From assembly GCF_009709615.1 (NCBI RefSeq), contig NZ_WJYA01000001.1, forward strand, positions 100,930-164,929: 64,000 bases of DNA. The letters run 5' to 3'. Both the position numbers and the translations under genes were made by a program. This DNA comes from Winogradskyella ouciana (GTDB lineage Bacteria; Bacteroidota; Bacteroidia; Flavobacteriales; Flavobacteriaceae). Below are positions 8,853 to 17,340 of the stretch, piece by piece. How positions within the stretch are numbered: the stretch's first letter is position 1; the number at the start of each line of letters is the position of its first letter. The notes beneath the pieces were generated by a model. It saw only the letters and a program-made list of their open reading frames with translations, was not told the DNA's origin and did not search any database.

Positions 8853-8883
8853 ATTGCCTTCCGACAAAACATTTGTACTTTTG
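8853..8883 (+). promoter_or_regulatory. Bacteroidota-type promoter of the beta-barrel gene
   Basis: ATTG, exactly 19 bases, then TACTTTTG fits TTTG-N19-TAnnTTTG. The start ATG lies 19 bases past the -7 box. Confidence 0.75.
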
Positions 8884-8902
8884 CATCTCATTTTGCAATA
8901 CA

Positions 8903-9460
8903 ATGAGACTACTTTTTATTCTTCTACTTATAGCAGGAATTAATGGCAATGCCCAAGAACATCCAATGGGTATTAAAATGGGTGGAAACATATCCAATTT
9001 ATCTGGCGATGGTACTGATAATTTATCTTCAATGGTGAATTTTCATGCAGGATTTTTTATGGAGATAGATGCAGCCAAAGATTTTAAAATTCAGCCAGAA
9101 TTACTTTTTTCAGTATATGGATTTAAGCTCGATAGTGAGGGAAATACATCTAATGTTAGACTGAATTATATAATATTGCCAGTTATGGCCAAATATTTTG
9201 TTTCAGAAAAATTTAGTTTTGATGCTGGTCCACAGGTAGGTTTGTTAGTGACGGCTAAAAACGGAACAGGTTCCTTGGCAGATGTGAAATCAGATTTTTA
9301 CGATAGGGATTTTGGTATCAATGCAGGAGCAAGTCTTGTAATTTCTGAAAAAGTTAGTGCTTCGGTGACATATTATTTCGGATTAACCGATGTCACTGCA
9401 ATTGATAATAAAAATTTTAACAGAGCATTTCAATTAGCATTTCAATTTAAAATAAACTAA
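8903..9460 (+). CDS. Outer-membrane beta-barrel (porin-like) protein
   Basis: A 185-residue protein with a signal peptide (MRLLFILLLIAGINGNAQ) and the alternating pattern of an eight-stranded OmpW/OmpX-like barrel (IKMGGNISNL, GFFMEIDAAKDFKIQPELLFS, SFDAGPQVGLLVTAK, SASVTYYFGLTDV, RAFQLAFQFKIN). It ends in an aromatic-basic strand typical of outer-membrane assembly signals. The frame is open from 8873, but that part overlaps the promoter box, so the ATG at 8903 is the start. Its role could be adhesion, a channel or simply structural. The lpd gene begins 6 bases after its stop, a tight spacing for such unrelated genes. Confidence 0.88.
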   Translation: MRLLFILLLIAGINGNAQEHPMGIKMGGNISNLSGDGTDNLSSMVNFHAGFFMEIDAAKDFKIQPELLFSVYGFKLDSEGNTSNVRLNYIILPVMAKYFVSEKFSFDAGPQVGLLVTAKNGTGSLADVKSDFYDRDFGINAGASLVISEKVSASVTYYFGLTDVTAIDNKNFNRAFQLAFQFKIN

Positions 9461-9466
9461 AACATT

Positions 9467-10867
9467 ATGAAATCATACGATGTAGCAATAATAGGTTCGG
9501 GTCCAGGCGGCTATGTAGCAGCAATCCGTTGCGCGCAATTGGGCATGAAAACGGCTATTATTGAAAAATATTCAACACTTGGAGGAACTTGTTTAAACGT
9601 AGGCTGTATTCCTAGTAAGGCCTTATTGAGTTCTTCGCATCATTATGAAGAAGCTACAAAACATTTTGAAGATCATGGTATTGAGATTCCTGGTGAAATT
9701 AAGGTAAATCTGGAAAAAATGATAGCTCGTAAGCAAGCCGTGGTAGATCAAACCATAGGTGGCATTGATTTCTTAATGAAAAAAAACAATATCGATGTTT
9801 ACGAAGGTTTAGGTTCTTTTAAGGATGCAACACACATTAAGATTGATGGTAAGGATGCAGGAGAAATTGAAGCAAAAAACACCATTATCGCTACAGGTTC
9901 TAAGCCATCTAATTTACCTTTTATAAAATTGGATAAAGAACGTATCATCACTTCAACAGAAGCTTTAAAACTGAAAGAGGTGCCTAAACATTTAATCATT
10001 ATTGGTGGTGGTGTTATTGGCCTGGAGCTTGGCCAGGTTTATAGACGTTTAGGAGCGGAAGTCACTGTTGTAGAGTATATGGATAGAATACTACCAACAA
10101 TGGATGCTGGCTTATCTAAGGAATTGAACAAAGTCTTTAAGAAAGCCAAATGCAAGATGATGGTGTCTCACAAAGTGCAATCTGTTGAACGTAAAGGCGA
10201 TGAAGTGATTGTAAAAGCCGAAAACAAGAAAGGTGAGGTTGTAGAATTTAAAGGAGATTATTGTTTGGTCTCTGTTGGTCGTCGTCCTTACACAGATGGA
10301 TTAAACGCTGAAGCTGCGGGAGTAAAAATCAACGAGAGAGGACAGGTTGAAGTAAACGATCATTTACAGACTAGCACTAAAAACATTTATGCTATTGGAG
10401 ATGTGGTAAGAGGAGCGATGTTAGCACACAAAGCTGAAGAGGAAGGTGTCTTTGTTGCCGAAACTTTAGCAGGACAAAAACCTCACATCGATTATAACTT
10501 AATTCCAGGTGTGGTTTACACATGGCCAGAAGTTGCTGCTGTAGGTAAGACCGAAGAAGAACTTAAGGAAGATAAAGTTGAATATAAGGTTGGGCAATTT
10601 CCATTTAGAGCGCTAGGTCGTGCAAGAGCTAGTGGTGATATAGATGGATTTGTGAAAATTTTAGCCGATAAAACCACAGATGAAGTTCTTGGTGTCCATA
10701 TGATTGGTGCGCGTTGTGCTGATTTAATCGCAGAAGCGGTTACAGCTATGGAATTTAGAGCGTCTGCTGAGGATATTTCGAGATATTCACACGCACACCC
10801 AACGTTTGCAGAAGCCATTAAGGAAGCGGCTTTGGCTGCTACTGATGATAGAGCTTTGCATGCTTAG
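9467..10867 (+). CDS. lpdA: Dihydrolipoyl dehydrogenase
   Basis: The 466-residue E3 flavoprotein of 2-oxoacid dehydrogenase complexes and the glycine cleavage system; it re-oxidises dihydrolipoamide with NAD+. Visible are the FAD-binding GSGPGGYVAAIRCAQLG, the redox disulfide GGTCLNVGCIPSK (Cys42 and Cys47), the NAD-binding GGGVIGLELGQVYRRLGAEV, the second FAD motif IYAIGDV and the C-terminal catalytic HAHPTFAEA. Length and motifs are complete. No E1/E2 genes adjoin, so this is a standalone E3. Confidence 0.97.
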   Translation: MKSYDVAIIGSGPGGYVAAIRCAQLGMKTAIIEKYSTLGGTCLNVGCIPSKALLSSSHHYEEATKHFEDHGIEIPGEIKVNLEKMIARKQAVVDQTIGGIDFLMKKNNIDVYEGLGSFKDATHIKIDGKDAGEIEAKNTIIATGSKPSNLPFIKLDKERIITSTEALKLKEVPKHLIIIGGGVIGLELGQVYRRLGAEVTVVEYMDRILPTMDAGLSKELNKVFKKAKCKMMVSHKVQSVERKGDEVIVKAENKKGEVVEFKGDYCLVSVGRRPYTDGLNAEAAGVKINERGQVEVNDHLQTSTKNIYAIGDVVRGAMLAHKAEEEGVFVAETLAGQKPHIDYNLIPGVVYTWPEVAAVGKTEEELKEDKVEYKVGQFPFRALGRARASGDIDGFVKILADKTTDEVLGVHMIGARCADLIAEAVTAMEFRASAEDISRYSHAHPTFAEAIKEAALAATDDRALHA

Positions 10868-10889
10868 CTTAAGTTAATTTAGGTTATCT

Positions 10890-10937
10890 AAAAAGCGAAC
10901 TGGTCACTGAGCGAAGTCGAAGTGTGGTTCGCTTTTT
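10890..10937. terminator. Bidirectional terminator built around a repeat
   Basis: AAAAAGCGAAC (10890-10900) pairs with GTTCGCTTTTT (10927-10937). The loop is a copy of the CACTGAGCGAAGTCGAAGTG repeat. The A and T runs on either side allow termination of lpdA and of the convergent gene. Confidence 0.8.
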
Positions 10938-10957
10938 CTATCTTCAATGCTTTATGA

Positions 10958-11548
10958 TTATAGCTCTTTCATCAAATCCGTAATACGTAACCGTTTAGAA
11001 TAATCTCCTTCATTAACGTCACGCACAAAACAATAGGCGCTAATCTCTTCGTTTTTCACCTTTTCTGTAAGTTCTTCAACGGTATTTGGGCCAAACTCTT
11101 CGGATTTTGAGATGTAATAGAATTCGTGTTCGTAGATAATGTTGCTTACTTTCTTTTTGTACTTCTGCTTTAGGTAAGATTGAATATCTTCAACGGAATT
11201 GAGTTCATCTTCGTAATTCGTCGTATTAATATACATTGCAAATTCTTGCTTGTCCTGATGATTCAAAACTAAGATATCGTCATCCTTAAAATAGGCTTTA
11301 ACTGTAATGATACCATCTTCTGTTTCTATGGTAAAGATATTTTGGATATCTATATCCCATGACGTTTTTATAGAAGCATCCTTTCGTTCAATTTCCAGGA
11401 TGTTATCTTTTCTAAAGGTGTAAATAGCTTTCTTCTTAGAAATACCATTCACCAGAACCCACTGCTGATTTATAAAATGGGAATCGTGATGCCGATCAAA
11501 ATCAAAAGGTTTTAGATTAGGAATGGTATTGTATAGATAATCGTTCAT
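10958..11548 (-). CDS. Uncharacterised protein with a GYF-like C-terminal module
   Basis: A 196-residue soluble protein with no signal peptide. The first 120 residues are a beta-rich domain (WVLVNGISKKKAIYTFRKDNILEIER, GIITVKAYFKDDDILVLNHQDKQEF). The C-terminal 55 residues (EFYYISKSEEFGPNTVEELTEKVKNEEISAYCFVRD) resemble the GYF_2 (DUF4339) fold, where a tyrosine-rich strand is followed by GP and a short helix. I do not recognise the whole protein, and the GYF reading is a pattern match only. It is transcribed alone, towards lpdA. Confidence 0.6.
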   Translation of the reverse strand: MNDYLYNTIPNLKPFDFDRHHDSHFINQQWVLVNGISKKKAIYTFRKDNILEIERKDASIKTSWDIDIQNIFTIETEDGIITVKAYFKDDDILVLNHQDKQEFAMYINTTNYEDELNSVEDIQSYLKQKYKKKVSNIIYEHEFYYISKSEEFGPNTVEELTEKVKNEEISAYCFVRDVNEGDYSKRLRITDLMKEL

Positions 11549-11920
11549 TATAAGCGGTTAATAAATAATAGTAAGGGCTATTATAACGTTAGATTTGGTC
11601 TTTTATTCATTTAAAATTAAAATTTTTATAGAGGTTTCAAAATTTTTCACCTGGAACTTCGATTAATGGTTGTAGCTTTCCGACAAACTGTAACATGCTC
11701 ATTAGTAAATAATTGAAAATAAAAAATGGTGAATTGTAAGATTAGTTTTGTAATTATTATAGCTAAAGCTTAATTTTATAAAATATTGCTTCCCATATGG
11801 TTAACTCATTAAGACCTAAACGAATATAATAAAGTAGGAATTTTATTAAAATTAATGTGACGTCATAATAAATCCCGTGTCTTAACCTTAATAACCAACG
11901 TTAACAGACTAACAAATCAA
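11549..11920. other. Intergenic region without a visible gene
   Basis: 372 AT-rich bases between the divergent GYF-like gene and the sigma-factor gene. A TAGTTTTG at 11743-11750 fits the TAnnTTTG box, but no TTG box is correctly spaced upstream of it. No open frame of note, tRNA-like fold or strong hairpin was seen. It probably holds the two divergent promoters and a long leader for the sigma-factor gene. Confidence 0.5.
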
Positions 11921-12514
11921 TTGACAACTGAAGCTGTTCATAGCCTAACCGATGAAGCGCTTGTAGAAGCTATCGTAAAAACCAACGACACTATGTTGTT
12001 TGAGGTGCTGTACGATAGATATGCTACAATGGTTTATAATAAGTGCTATGGATTTGCCAATGGAGTTGACGAAGCCAAAGATCTTACACAAGATGTATTT
12101 TTAAGAGTCTTTATAAAGCTGGCAAGTTTTAAAGGGAAGTCAAAATTTTCTACTTGGCTGTATGCTTTTACATACAATCATTGTGTAAATTATGTGACTA
12201 GAAACACCGCCAAAAAGATTGAAAAAAAATCTGTAAGTTCAGAAAGTATTGACATTCAAAATATAGGTGAGGATATTGATTCTACACGTGAGTTCGAAAA
12301 TATGCGACTAGAGCAGTTAAAGCTAGTGATGGAGTTGATTTCGCCTGATGAGAAAATGATATTATTGCTAAAGTATCAAGAAAATTTATCCATTAAGGAA
12401 TTATCTGAAGCTTTAGATATTGGTGAAAGCGCAGTTAAAATGCGCTTAAAAAGAGCAAAAGAAAAACTTGTACGTAAGTACGATAATTATACGAAAGATG
12501 GAAAATCCATTTAA
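11921..12514 (+). CDS. ECF-type RNA polymerase sigma factor
   Basis: A 197-residue sigma-70-family protein of ECF layout. Region 2 is FEVLYDRYATMVYNKCYGFANGVDEAKDLTQDVFLRVFIKLASFKGKSKFSTWLYAFTYNHCVNYV, and region 4 is LKLVMELISPDEKMILLLKYQENLSIKELSEALDIGESAVKMRLKRAKEKLVRKY. A linker of about 45 residues lies between them. The start is taken as the TTG at 11921, because no ATG lies near the conserved N-terminus and an in-frame TAA precedes it. The next gene overlaps its 3' end by 17 bases. No recognisable anti-sigma factor follows; the overlapping 57-residue protein could fill that role. Confidence 0.9.
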   Translation: MTTEAVHSLTDEALVEAIVKTNDTMLFEVLYDRYATMVYNKCYGFANGVDEAKDLTQDVFLRVFIKLASFKGKSKFSTWLYAFTYNHCVNYVTRNTAKKIEKKSVSSESIDIQNIGEDIDSTREFENMRLEQLKLVMELISPDEKMILLLKYQENLSIKELSEALDIGESAVKMRLKRAKEKLVRKYDNYTKDGKSI

Positions 12515-12671
12515 GCAAATAAACAAGCCTTTAAAGGAAGTTCCGCCAGAACTTAAGGCAAAAGTCATGCACGATATTGCAATGGCCAAGCTGTTTATGG
12601 AATTGGCTGAGTTATTTTCGTATAACATAGGTCATATCATTGATAGTGTAACCAGCAAAAGAAAAAAGTAA
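12498..12671 (+). CDS. Small protein translationally coupled to the sigma factor
   Basis: A 57-residue protein beginning MENPFKQINKPLKEVPPELKAK, with a central helix-forming stretch (HDIAMAKLFMELAELFSYNIG) and a basic C-terminus (SVTSKRKK). The start ATG lies inside the sigma-factor gene with a 17-base overlap, which indicates coupled translation. The helix is amphipathic rather than clearly transmembrane. I do not recognise the family. Position and size make it a candidate regulator or membrane tether for the sigma factor, but this is inference from context only. The frame is open slightly further upstream (12468), but that part lacks a plausible ATG. Confidence 0.65.
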   Translation: MENPFKQINKPLKEVPPELKAKVMHDIAMAKLFMELAELFSYNIGHIIDSVTSKRKK

Positions 12672-12705
12672 TACTTAATATACCCTAACATTAAAATTAA
12701 TAAGT

Positions 12706-13539
12706 ATGGACAAAGTGAGTGAATTTTCAGACGTAGCAATGAAGTCCCTAACCAATATATGGTTAGAGATCACTGAAATTTTTCCAAATATAATAGGTGC
12801 ACTTATAGTACTTATCATAGGATGGATTGTTACTAAATTGGTTGTTAAACTAATAAAGAAAATTTTAAAAGTTGTCAAGGCCAATAAGCTAGATGACAAA
12901 TTAAACGAAATCGAAATAATAGAAGGTAAAAAGCTAAATTTCGACACTATAAAAGTAGTTTCTAAGATTGTCAAATATCTGATGTATATCGTCATATTTG
13001 TGACTGCTTCAGAGATAATGGGATTAGCTATTATTACAGAACAGATTAGTGATCTGCTATCTTATCTACCACAATTATTGGCTGCTTTAGTCATATTTAT
13101 TCTTGGTTTGTTGTTTGCAAACTTTGTAAAGAATGGTTTAAAATCATTATTTGAATCTATGGATTTATCTGGTGGTAAAATGATCAGCCAGGTGGTCTTT
13201 TTCTTAATACTGACCTTTATTTCAATCACGGCATTAAACCAAGCTGGGATTAATACTGAGATTATCACCAATAACATAAACATGATCATTGCTGCATTTC
13301 TATTGGCATTCGCCATTGCTTTTGGATTTGGAGCGAGAGAAGTTGTTGGGAAATTGCTCAGAACTTTTTACGCCAGAAAAACATTTGAAGTAGGTCAAAA
13401 AATAATTTTCAATGATCAGACCTACACCATTGATGAAGTGAAAAGTATCTCTGTAGTTCTAAAGAACGAAAATGGAAGACTAATAGTGCCAATAAATGAC
13501 ATTACGGAAAATCAAGTACAAATGCAGGACCAACTATAA
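12706..13539 (+). CDS. MscS-like small mechanosensitive channel
   Basis: A 277-residue membrane protein with about five helices. The N-terminal half shows the TM-helix repeat typical of MscS relatives (PNIIGALIVLIIGWIVTKLVVKLIKKILK, LPQLLAALVIFILGLLFANFVKNGLKSLFE). It is followed by the Gly/Ala-rich pore-type helix (MIIAAFLLAFAIAFGFGAREVVGKLL) and a short beta domain (VGQKIIFNDQTYTIDEVKSISVVLKNENGRLIVPIND). The large C-terminal vestibule of E. coli MscS is missing, which is common in this subfamily. It probably opens under membrane tension to release solutes. It lies 34 bases after the small protein and so is probably part of the same transcript as the sigma factor. Confidence 0.88.
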   Translation: MDKVSEFSDVAMKSLTNIWLEITEIFPNIIGALIVLIIGWIVTKLVVKLIKKILKVVKANKLDDKLNEIEIIEGKKLNFDTIKVVSKIVKYLMYIVIFVTASEIMGLAIITEQISDLLSYLPQLLAALVIFILGLLFANFVKNGLKSLFESMDLSGGKMISQVVFFLILTFISITALNQAGINTEIITNNINMIIAAFLLAFAIAFGFGAREVVGKLLRTFYARKTFEVGQKIIFNDQTYTIDEVKSISVVLKNENGRLIVPINDITENQVQMQDQL

Positions 13540-13596
13540 GGTTAGGGTTATAGATTTTATTTTATAATAAAATGTGGTCCTGCCGTACTTGACATA

Positions 13597-13634
13597 TAAA
13601 AGGCACTTTTCATTGATTTGATAAGTGCTTTTTT
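13597..13634 (+). terminator. Terminator after the MscS-like gene
   Basis: AAAAGGCACTT and AAGTGCTTTTTT pair with a single bulge around a 14-base loop and run into a T tract. It ends the sigma-factor/MscS transcript and also faces the convergent helicase gene. Confidence 0.75.
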
Positions 13635-13649
13635 ATTTTAAATATTTTT

Positions 13650-13675
13650 CACTAGGCACTAGACACTAGAGACTA
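13650..13675. repeat. CACTAGA-type short tandem repeat at the helicase stop codon
   Basis: CACTAGGCACTAGACACTAGAGACTA is a degenerate tandem array of a 7-8 base unit. Its last copy supplies the TAG stop of the helicase gene on the minus strand. Similar low-complexity arrays flank the four-helix-bundle gene near 28023 and 28419. Confidence 0.5.
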
Positions 13676-15025
13676 TTTCCGCTTTTTGTTTCTACGATTA
13701 TAATTTTTATCACCACGGGTTTTAGGCTTTTTGTATTTCTTGGCTATTTCACGTCTGTAAGAACCACCTAAGTTCTCTTTTTTATTCTTTTCTTTTTTCT
13801 CATGGAATGCTGGCCCAACTTCATCAGATCTACGTTTTATAGGATTATTGTGCTCACGTATTTGCGGCCGTTCTTCCTCAATGAGTTCAGTAGAAATTTC
13901 AACGTCTTCAGGAATGTCGATGGTTTCAATTTTCATGTCCATCAAGGCTTCAATACGCTCTCTGGCTTCTTGTTCTTTTTCTGTTGAAAAAAGCAAAGCA
14001 TTACCTTCTTTTTCTGCACGCCCAGTTCTACCGATACGGTGCATATAGTTTTCAGGATAATCTGGAGTGTCAAAATTGATAACATGCGATACATCGTCAA
14101 TATCCAAACCTCTGGCCATAACATCCGTGGCAACTAATAATCGATGTTCTCCCTCACTAAACTGTTCAATACTTCGTAACCTATAGTTTTGGGTTTTGTT
14201 GGAATGAATAACACAGCTATCACCAGGAAACAACTCTTCAAGCTGATCAAAAAGACGATCCGCCATCTTTTTATAAGCCACAAAAATCAATACTCTTGAA
14301 AATTCATCCTTGTCTTGAAGCAGATGTTCTAGAAGATTGACCTTGGTGTAAAAATTAGGGACATCGTAACGTTGCTGTTTGATATTCTCTAAAGGAGTAC
14401 CGGAAACAGCAATGGAAATCTTCGTCGGATTAATGAAAAAATCCGTTATCAATTCATCTACATCTTGAGTCATAGTGGCAGAGAACATAATGTTTTGTCT
14501 CCGTGGTGGTAGAATATCAAAAATATTCATCAGTTGATGTCTAAAACCTAGATCTAGCATCACATCCACTTCGTCAATCACTAATCTCTGTATCGATTTT
14601 AATTGCAAAACACGACTAACAGCCAAGTCGTACAATCGACCAGGCGTAGCTACAATAATATCCTGACCTTGCGCCACAGCTTGTTTTTGTGTGTTGATGT
14701 TAGTGCCACCATATACACCCAAAACACGATTGTTAATGTACTTCGACATTTTTTCAATCTCTTCCACAACCTGTACCACTAACTCTCGTGTTGGCACCAA
14801 AACCAAAACCCTTGGATTGTCTTGTCTCGAATACTTGAGATGTCGTAAAATCGGAAGCATATAGGCAAAGGTTTTACCAGTACCAGTCTGTGCAATACCA
14901 ACGACATCCTTACCAGAAGCCACAACATTAAAAGCCTCTGCCTGTATCGGAGTTGGGCTCTCAAAGCCTAAGTCTTCAATAGCGTTGTATAAAGGGGTGT
15001 TTAAGTTTAAATCTTGAAATGTCAC
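13673..15025 (-). CDS. DEAD-box family ATP-dependent RNA helicase (DEVD variant)
   Basis: A 450-residue helicase with all the family motifs: Q motif (FESPTPIQAEAF), Walker A AQTGTGKT (about 45-52), PTRELVVQ, TPGRL, motif II as VIDEVDVMLD, FSATM, ATDVMARGLDIDDV and HRIGRTGRA. Motif II reads DEVD instead of DEAD. The change lies at the third position, which tolerates substitution, so activity is expected. The C-terminal 70 residues are a basic tail (RRSDEVGPAFHEKKEKNKKE and onwards), typical for RNA binding and cold-adapted helicases. The role is probably ribosome assembly or RNA unwinding. It is monocistronic and convergent with the MscS-like gene. Confidence 0.95.
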   Translation of the reverse strand: MTFQDLNLNTPLYNAIEDLGFESPTPIQAEAFNVVASGKDVVGIAQTGTGKTFAYMLPILRHLKYSRQDNPRVLVLVPTRELVVQVVEEIEKMSKYINNRVLGVYGGTNINTQKQAVAQGQDIIVATPGRLYDLAVSRVLQLKSIQRLVIDEVDVMLDLGFRHQLMNIFDILPPRRQNIMFSATMTQDVDELITDFFINPTKISIAVSGTPLENIKQQRYDVPNFYTKVNLLEHLLQDKDEFSRVLIFVAYKKMADRLFDQLEELFPGDSCVIHSNKTQNYRLRSIEQFSEGEHRLLVATDVMARGLDIDDVSHVINFDTPDYPENYMHRIGRTGRAEKEGNALLFSTEKEQEARERIEALMDMKIETIDIPEDVEISTELIEEERPQIREHNNPIKRRSDEVGPAFHEKKEKNKKENLGGSYRREIAKKYKKPKTRGDKNYNRRNKKRK

Positions 15026-15153
15026 AGTTTATTTTTAAGCGACAAAGATACGTTTTCAGAATTAAAGGCCTCTTAGTATTCAAAATCCAAACTGGTTTTA
15101 AAATTTTTTACTCCAAGTTTAATTTTCGGTAAATTGCACTAATTATTTTTCTA

Positions 15154-16446
15154 TTGAGAACAACACTTAAGCATTCACTAAAACATTCTGAGAATTTCAA
15201 GCAACAATTGCTGGTTTGGGCACAGCAATTCGATGATGTGGTTTGGATAGATTCTAACGATCATTCAGGCAAATACAGCAATTTTGATGCTGTTTTAGCG
15301 GTAGATGCATTTACATCCATTAAAACGGATTATATAGATGCTTTTGAGCGGCTTAACGAATACCAACAATCAACTAAAGATTGGATTTTCGGTTACCTCA
15401 CTTATGATCTTAAGAATACCACAGAGGACTTAAAGTCACAAAATTTTGATGGCTTAGCATTTCCGGATTTATATTTCTTTCAACCAAAAAAGCTCTTTTT
15501 AGTAAAAGGAGATGAAGTCGAAATTCAATATTTAAAAATGGTGGACGATGAGATTGAAAGTGATTTAGTAAAGATCCAAGAATCTAACAATCTAACAGTC
15601 CAAAAATCTAATGATCTAATAAAAATCAAACTCAGAATCCATAAAGACGACTACTTCGACAAAGTCAACAAAATGCTCGCTCACATCCAACGAGGCGACA
15701 TCTACGAAGCCAACTTTTGTCAAGAGTTCTACGCTGAAGACAGTCAGATTAACCCATTAGAAACGTTTAACAAGCTTAATGCGATATCAAAACCGCCTTT
15801 TGCAACCTTCCTAAAACTAGAGGATAAATATTTGTTATCAGCTTCACCAGAGCGCTACATCAAAAAAGAGGGTAATAAGGTCATTTCCCAACCTATAAAA
15901 GGAACTGCAAAGCGGTCAGAAGACAAGAATGAAGATAATAAGCTTAAGGAAGCTTTGTCTAAAGATGAAAAAGAACGTAGCGAGAATATTATGATTGTGG
16001 ATCTAGTACGAAACGATCTATCCCACACGGCAGAGAAGGGAAGCGTTAAAGTTGAAGAACTGTGCAAAGTCTATACATTTCTGCAGGTGCATCAAATGAT
16101 TTCAACAATTACTTCGAGAGTTTCGGAAAATATTAAGCCTATTGATATTTTAAAAACTACTTACCCAATGGGAAGTATGACGGGAGCACCAAAGATTTCA
16201 GCAATGAAAATTATAGAAGAATTAGAAGAAACCAAGCGTGGCTTGTATTCTGGTTCAGTTGGCTATTTTACACCAGATGGCGATTTTGATTTTAATGTGA
16301 TTATACGCAGTATTCTTTATAACGAGACAAAAAAATATGTGTCTTATTCTGTTGGTAGTGCTATTACAGCTAAAAGTGACCCTCTAAAAGAATACGAAGA
16401 ATGTTTGATTAAGGCCAAAGCGATGCGTGAGGTTTTAGAGAACTAA
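15154..16446 (+). CDS. pabB: Aminodeoxychorismate synthase component I (PabB-like)
   Basis: A 430-residue chorismate-binding enzyme. It shares the anthranilate synthase I fold: IQRGDIYEANFCQEF, SASPERYIKKEGNKVISQPIKGTAKR, ENIMIVDLVRNDLSHTAEKGSV, TTYPMGSMTGAPKISAMKIIEELE and GSVGYFTPDGDFDFNVIIR. The PIKGTAKR lysine and the metal-binding glutamates favour PabB, which makes 4-amino-4-deoxychorismate for folate, over TrpE. No pabA or pabC lies beside it. The start is the TTG at 15154, as no ATG fits. Residues about 143-156 (ESNNLTVQKSNDLI) are encoded by an AATCTAACAATCTAA-type repeat that seems to have inserted in frame between domains. Confidence 0.88.
   Translation: MRTTLKHSLKHSENFKQQLLVWAQQFDDVVWIDSNDHSGKYSNFDAVLAVDAFTSIKTDYIDAFERLNEYQQSTKDWIFGYLTYDLKNTTEDLKSQNFDGLAFPDLYFFQPKKLFLVKGDEVEIQYLKMVDDEIESDLVKIQESNNLTVQKSNDLIKIKLRIHKDDYFDKVNKMLAHIQRGDIYEANFCQEFYAEDSQINPLETFNKLNAISKPPFATFLKLEDKYLLSASPERYIKKEGNKVISQPIKGTAKRSEDKNEDNKLKEALSKDEKERSENIMIVDLVRNDLSHTAEKGSVKVEELCKVYTFLQVHQMISTITSRVSENIKPIDILKTTYPMGSMTGAPKISAMKIIEELEETKRGLYSGSVGYFTPDGDFDFNVIIRSILYNETKKYVSYSVGSAITAKSDPLKEYEECLIKAKAMREVLEN
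15580..15621. repeat. AATCTAACAATCTAA-type repeat inside pabB
   Basis: AATCTAACAATCTAACAG followed by AAAAATCTAATGATCTAAT is a degenerate tandem array of a roughly 9-base unit within the pabB reading frame. It translates to low-complexity ESNNLTVQKSNDLI in a loop between the N-terminal domain and the chorismate-binding domain. Confidence 0.6.
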
Positions 16447-16536
16447 TATTCAGTAAAAAGCAAATAGACATAAGTATTAATTGGCAAAGCTTTTTTTTGC
16501 GCCTTAGCGAGAACCTTCAAGCTATGTACTAAATCC

Positions 16537-17226
16537 CTATTCAATATGTGTTCTAAAACTATTCTTAACCCTATCAAAAATCAATTTTACCCGATGGTTG
16601 CTGATGTTTTTTATTTTGGCAATGTCTTCAAAATTAAGGTTTCCAAAAATATACAAATCCACTATGTTAGAAATGTTAATAGGCAGCCAATTATAAAATC
16701 GCCCAAATACTTCAGGAGATCTTTTGATGGGTAAGTTAGAAACGTCAAAAGCTCTAAGTATTGAGGTCTCCTTGTCTTCGTATAAATAAAGCTCATTGTC
16801 TTTTTCTCGTTGGTACGAAATGTCGTTAAGCTCAGTATTTAATATTAAATCCATATCAGCATCTATGGTATAATCTTCACCGAGTTTTGCGATTTCTCTT
16901 TTACGCATTTCACTTGTGCTAATGGTGTTTTTATGAAAGACCTCTTTTTTAAAGAGTTCATTCATATAATCATCAACCAGCTTAAATAATTCCAATTTTA
17001 CAGCATGGCGTTCAGCATCGATATTAAACCCATTATTGTAGAGCTGTATAATGCATTCATCAATAATTCCGTTGGAAGAATACATGTTTTTTGGAAGAAT
17101 ACCAGAGGTTTCAGCAATATAAATTCGGTGTTTTACATAAGGGTGCAAATAGCTTACTGCAGAAAGAACTTTTTTATCAAAGGTAATTTTTGCAGATTTT
17201 GAAGAGAGTTCTTGTAATGTGCTCAT
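16537..17226 (-). CDS. Uncharacterised protein with a sigma-region-4-like C-terminus
   Basis: A 229-residue soluble protein without a signal peptide. The N-terminal two thirds are helical and charged (VSYLHPYVKHRIYIAETSG, LFKLVDDYMNELFKKEVFHKN). The last 50 residues (ISNIVDLYIFGNLNFEDIAKIKNISNHRVKLIFDRVKNSFRTHIE) follow the pattern of a sigma-70 region 4 helix-turn-helix, with a bulky LYIFGNLNFEDIA first helix and an NHRVKLIFDRVK recognition helix. No region 2 can be seen, so it is not an ordinary sigma factor. It might act as a DNA-binding regulator. It is divergent from tilS and monocistronic. Confidence 0.6.
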   Translation of the reverse strand: MSTLQELSSKSAKITFDKKVLSAVSYLHPYVKHRIYIAETSGILPKNMYSSNGIIDECIIQLYNNGFNIDAERHAVKLELFKLVDDYMNELFKKEVFHKNTISTSEMRKREIAKLGEDYTIDADMDLILNTELNDISYQREKDNELYLYEDKETSILRAFDVSNLPIKRSPEVFGRFYNWLPINISNIVDLYIFGNLNFEDIAKIKNISNHRVKLIFDRVKNSFRTHIE

Positions 17227-17305
17227 AACCTTTTGTTTTTGTGTTCTTTAAAGTTATCTATAAATAATCATATTTTCAATAATTTTTATCATTTTAACGT
17301 ATGTA

Positions 17306-17336
17306 ATTGCAGCACTAATTGTATATCGTATCTTTA
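17306..17336 (+). promoter_or_regulatory. Candidate promoter of tilS
   Basis: ATTG, exactly 19 bases, then TATCTTTA, one base off TAnnTTTG. The ATG at 17341 follows after 4 bases, so the transcript would have almost no leader. Confidence 0.45.
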
Positions 17337-17340
17337 CGAA

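Noticed and set aside
11549..11920. Possible small RNA or riboswitch in the longest gene-free gap
   Set aside because: No strong hairpin, terminator or known aptamer-like core could be seen.
12675..12995. 106-codon minus-strand frame
   Set aside because: Shadow of the MscS-like gene; no start context and no recognisable protein.
17233..17340. 36-residue upstream extension of TilS
   Set aside because: It crosses a good promoter-like box and does not match the family start.
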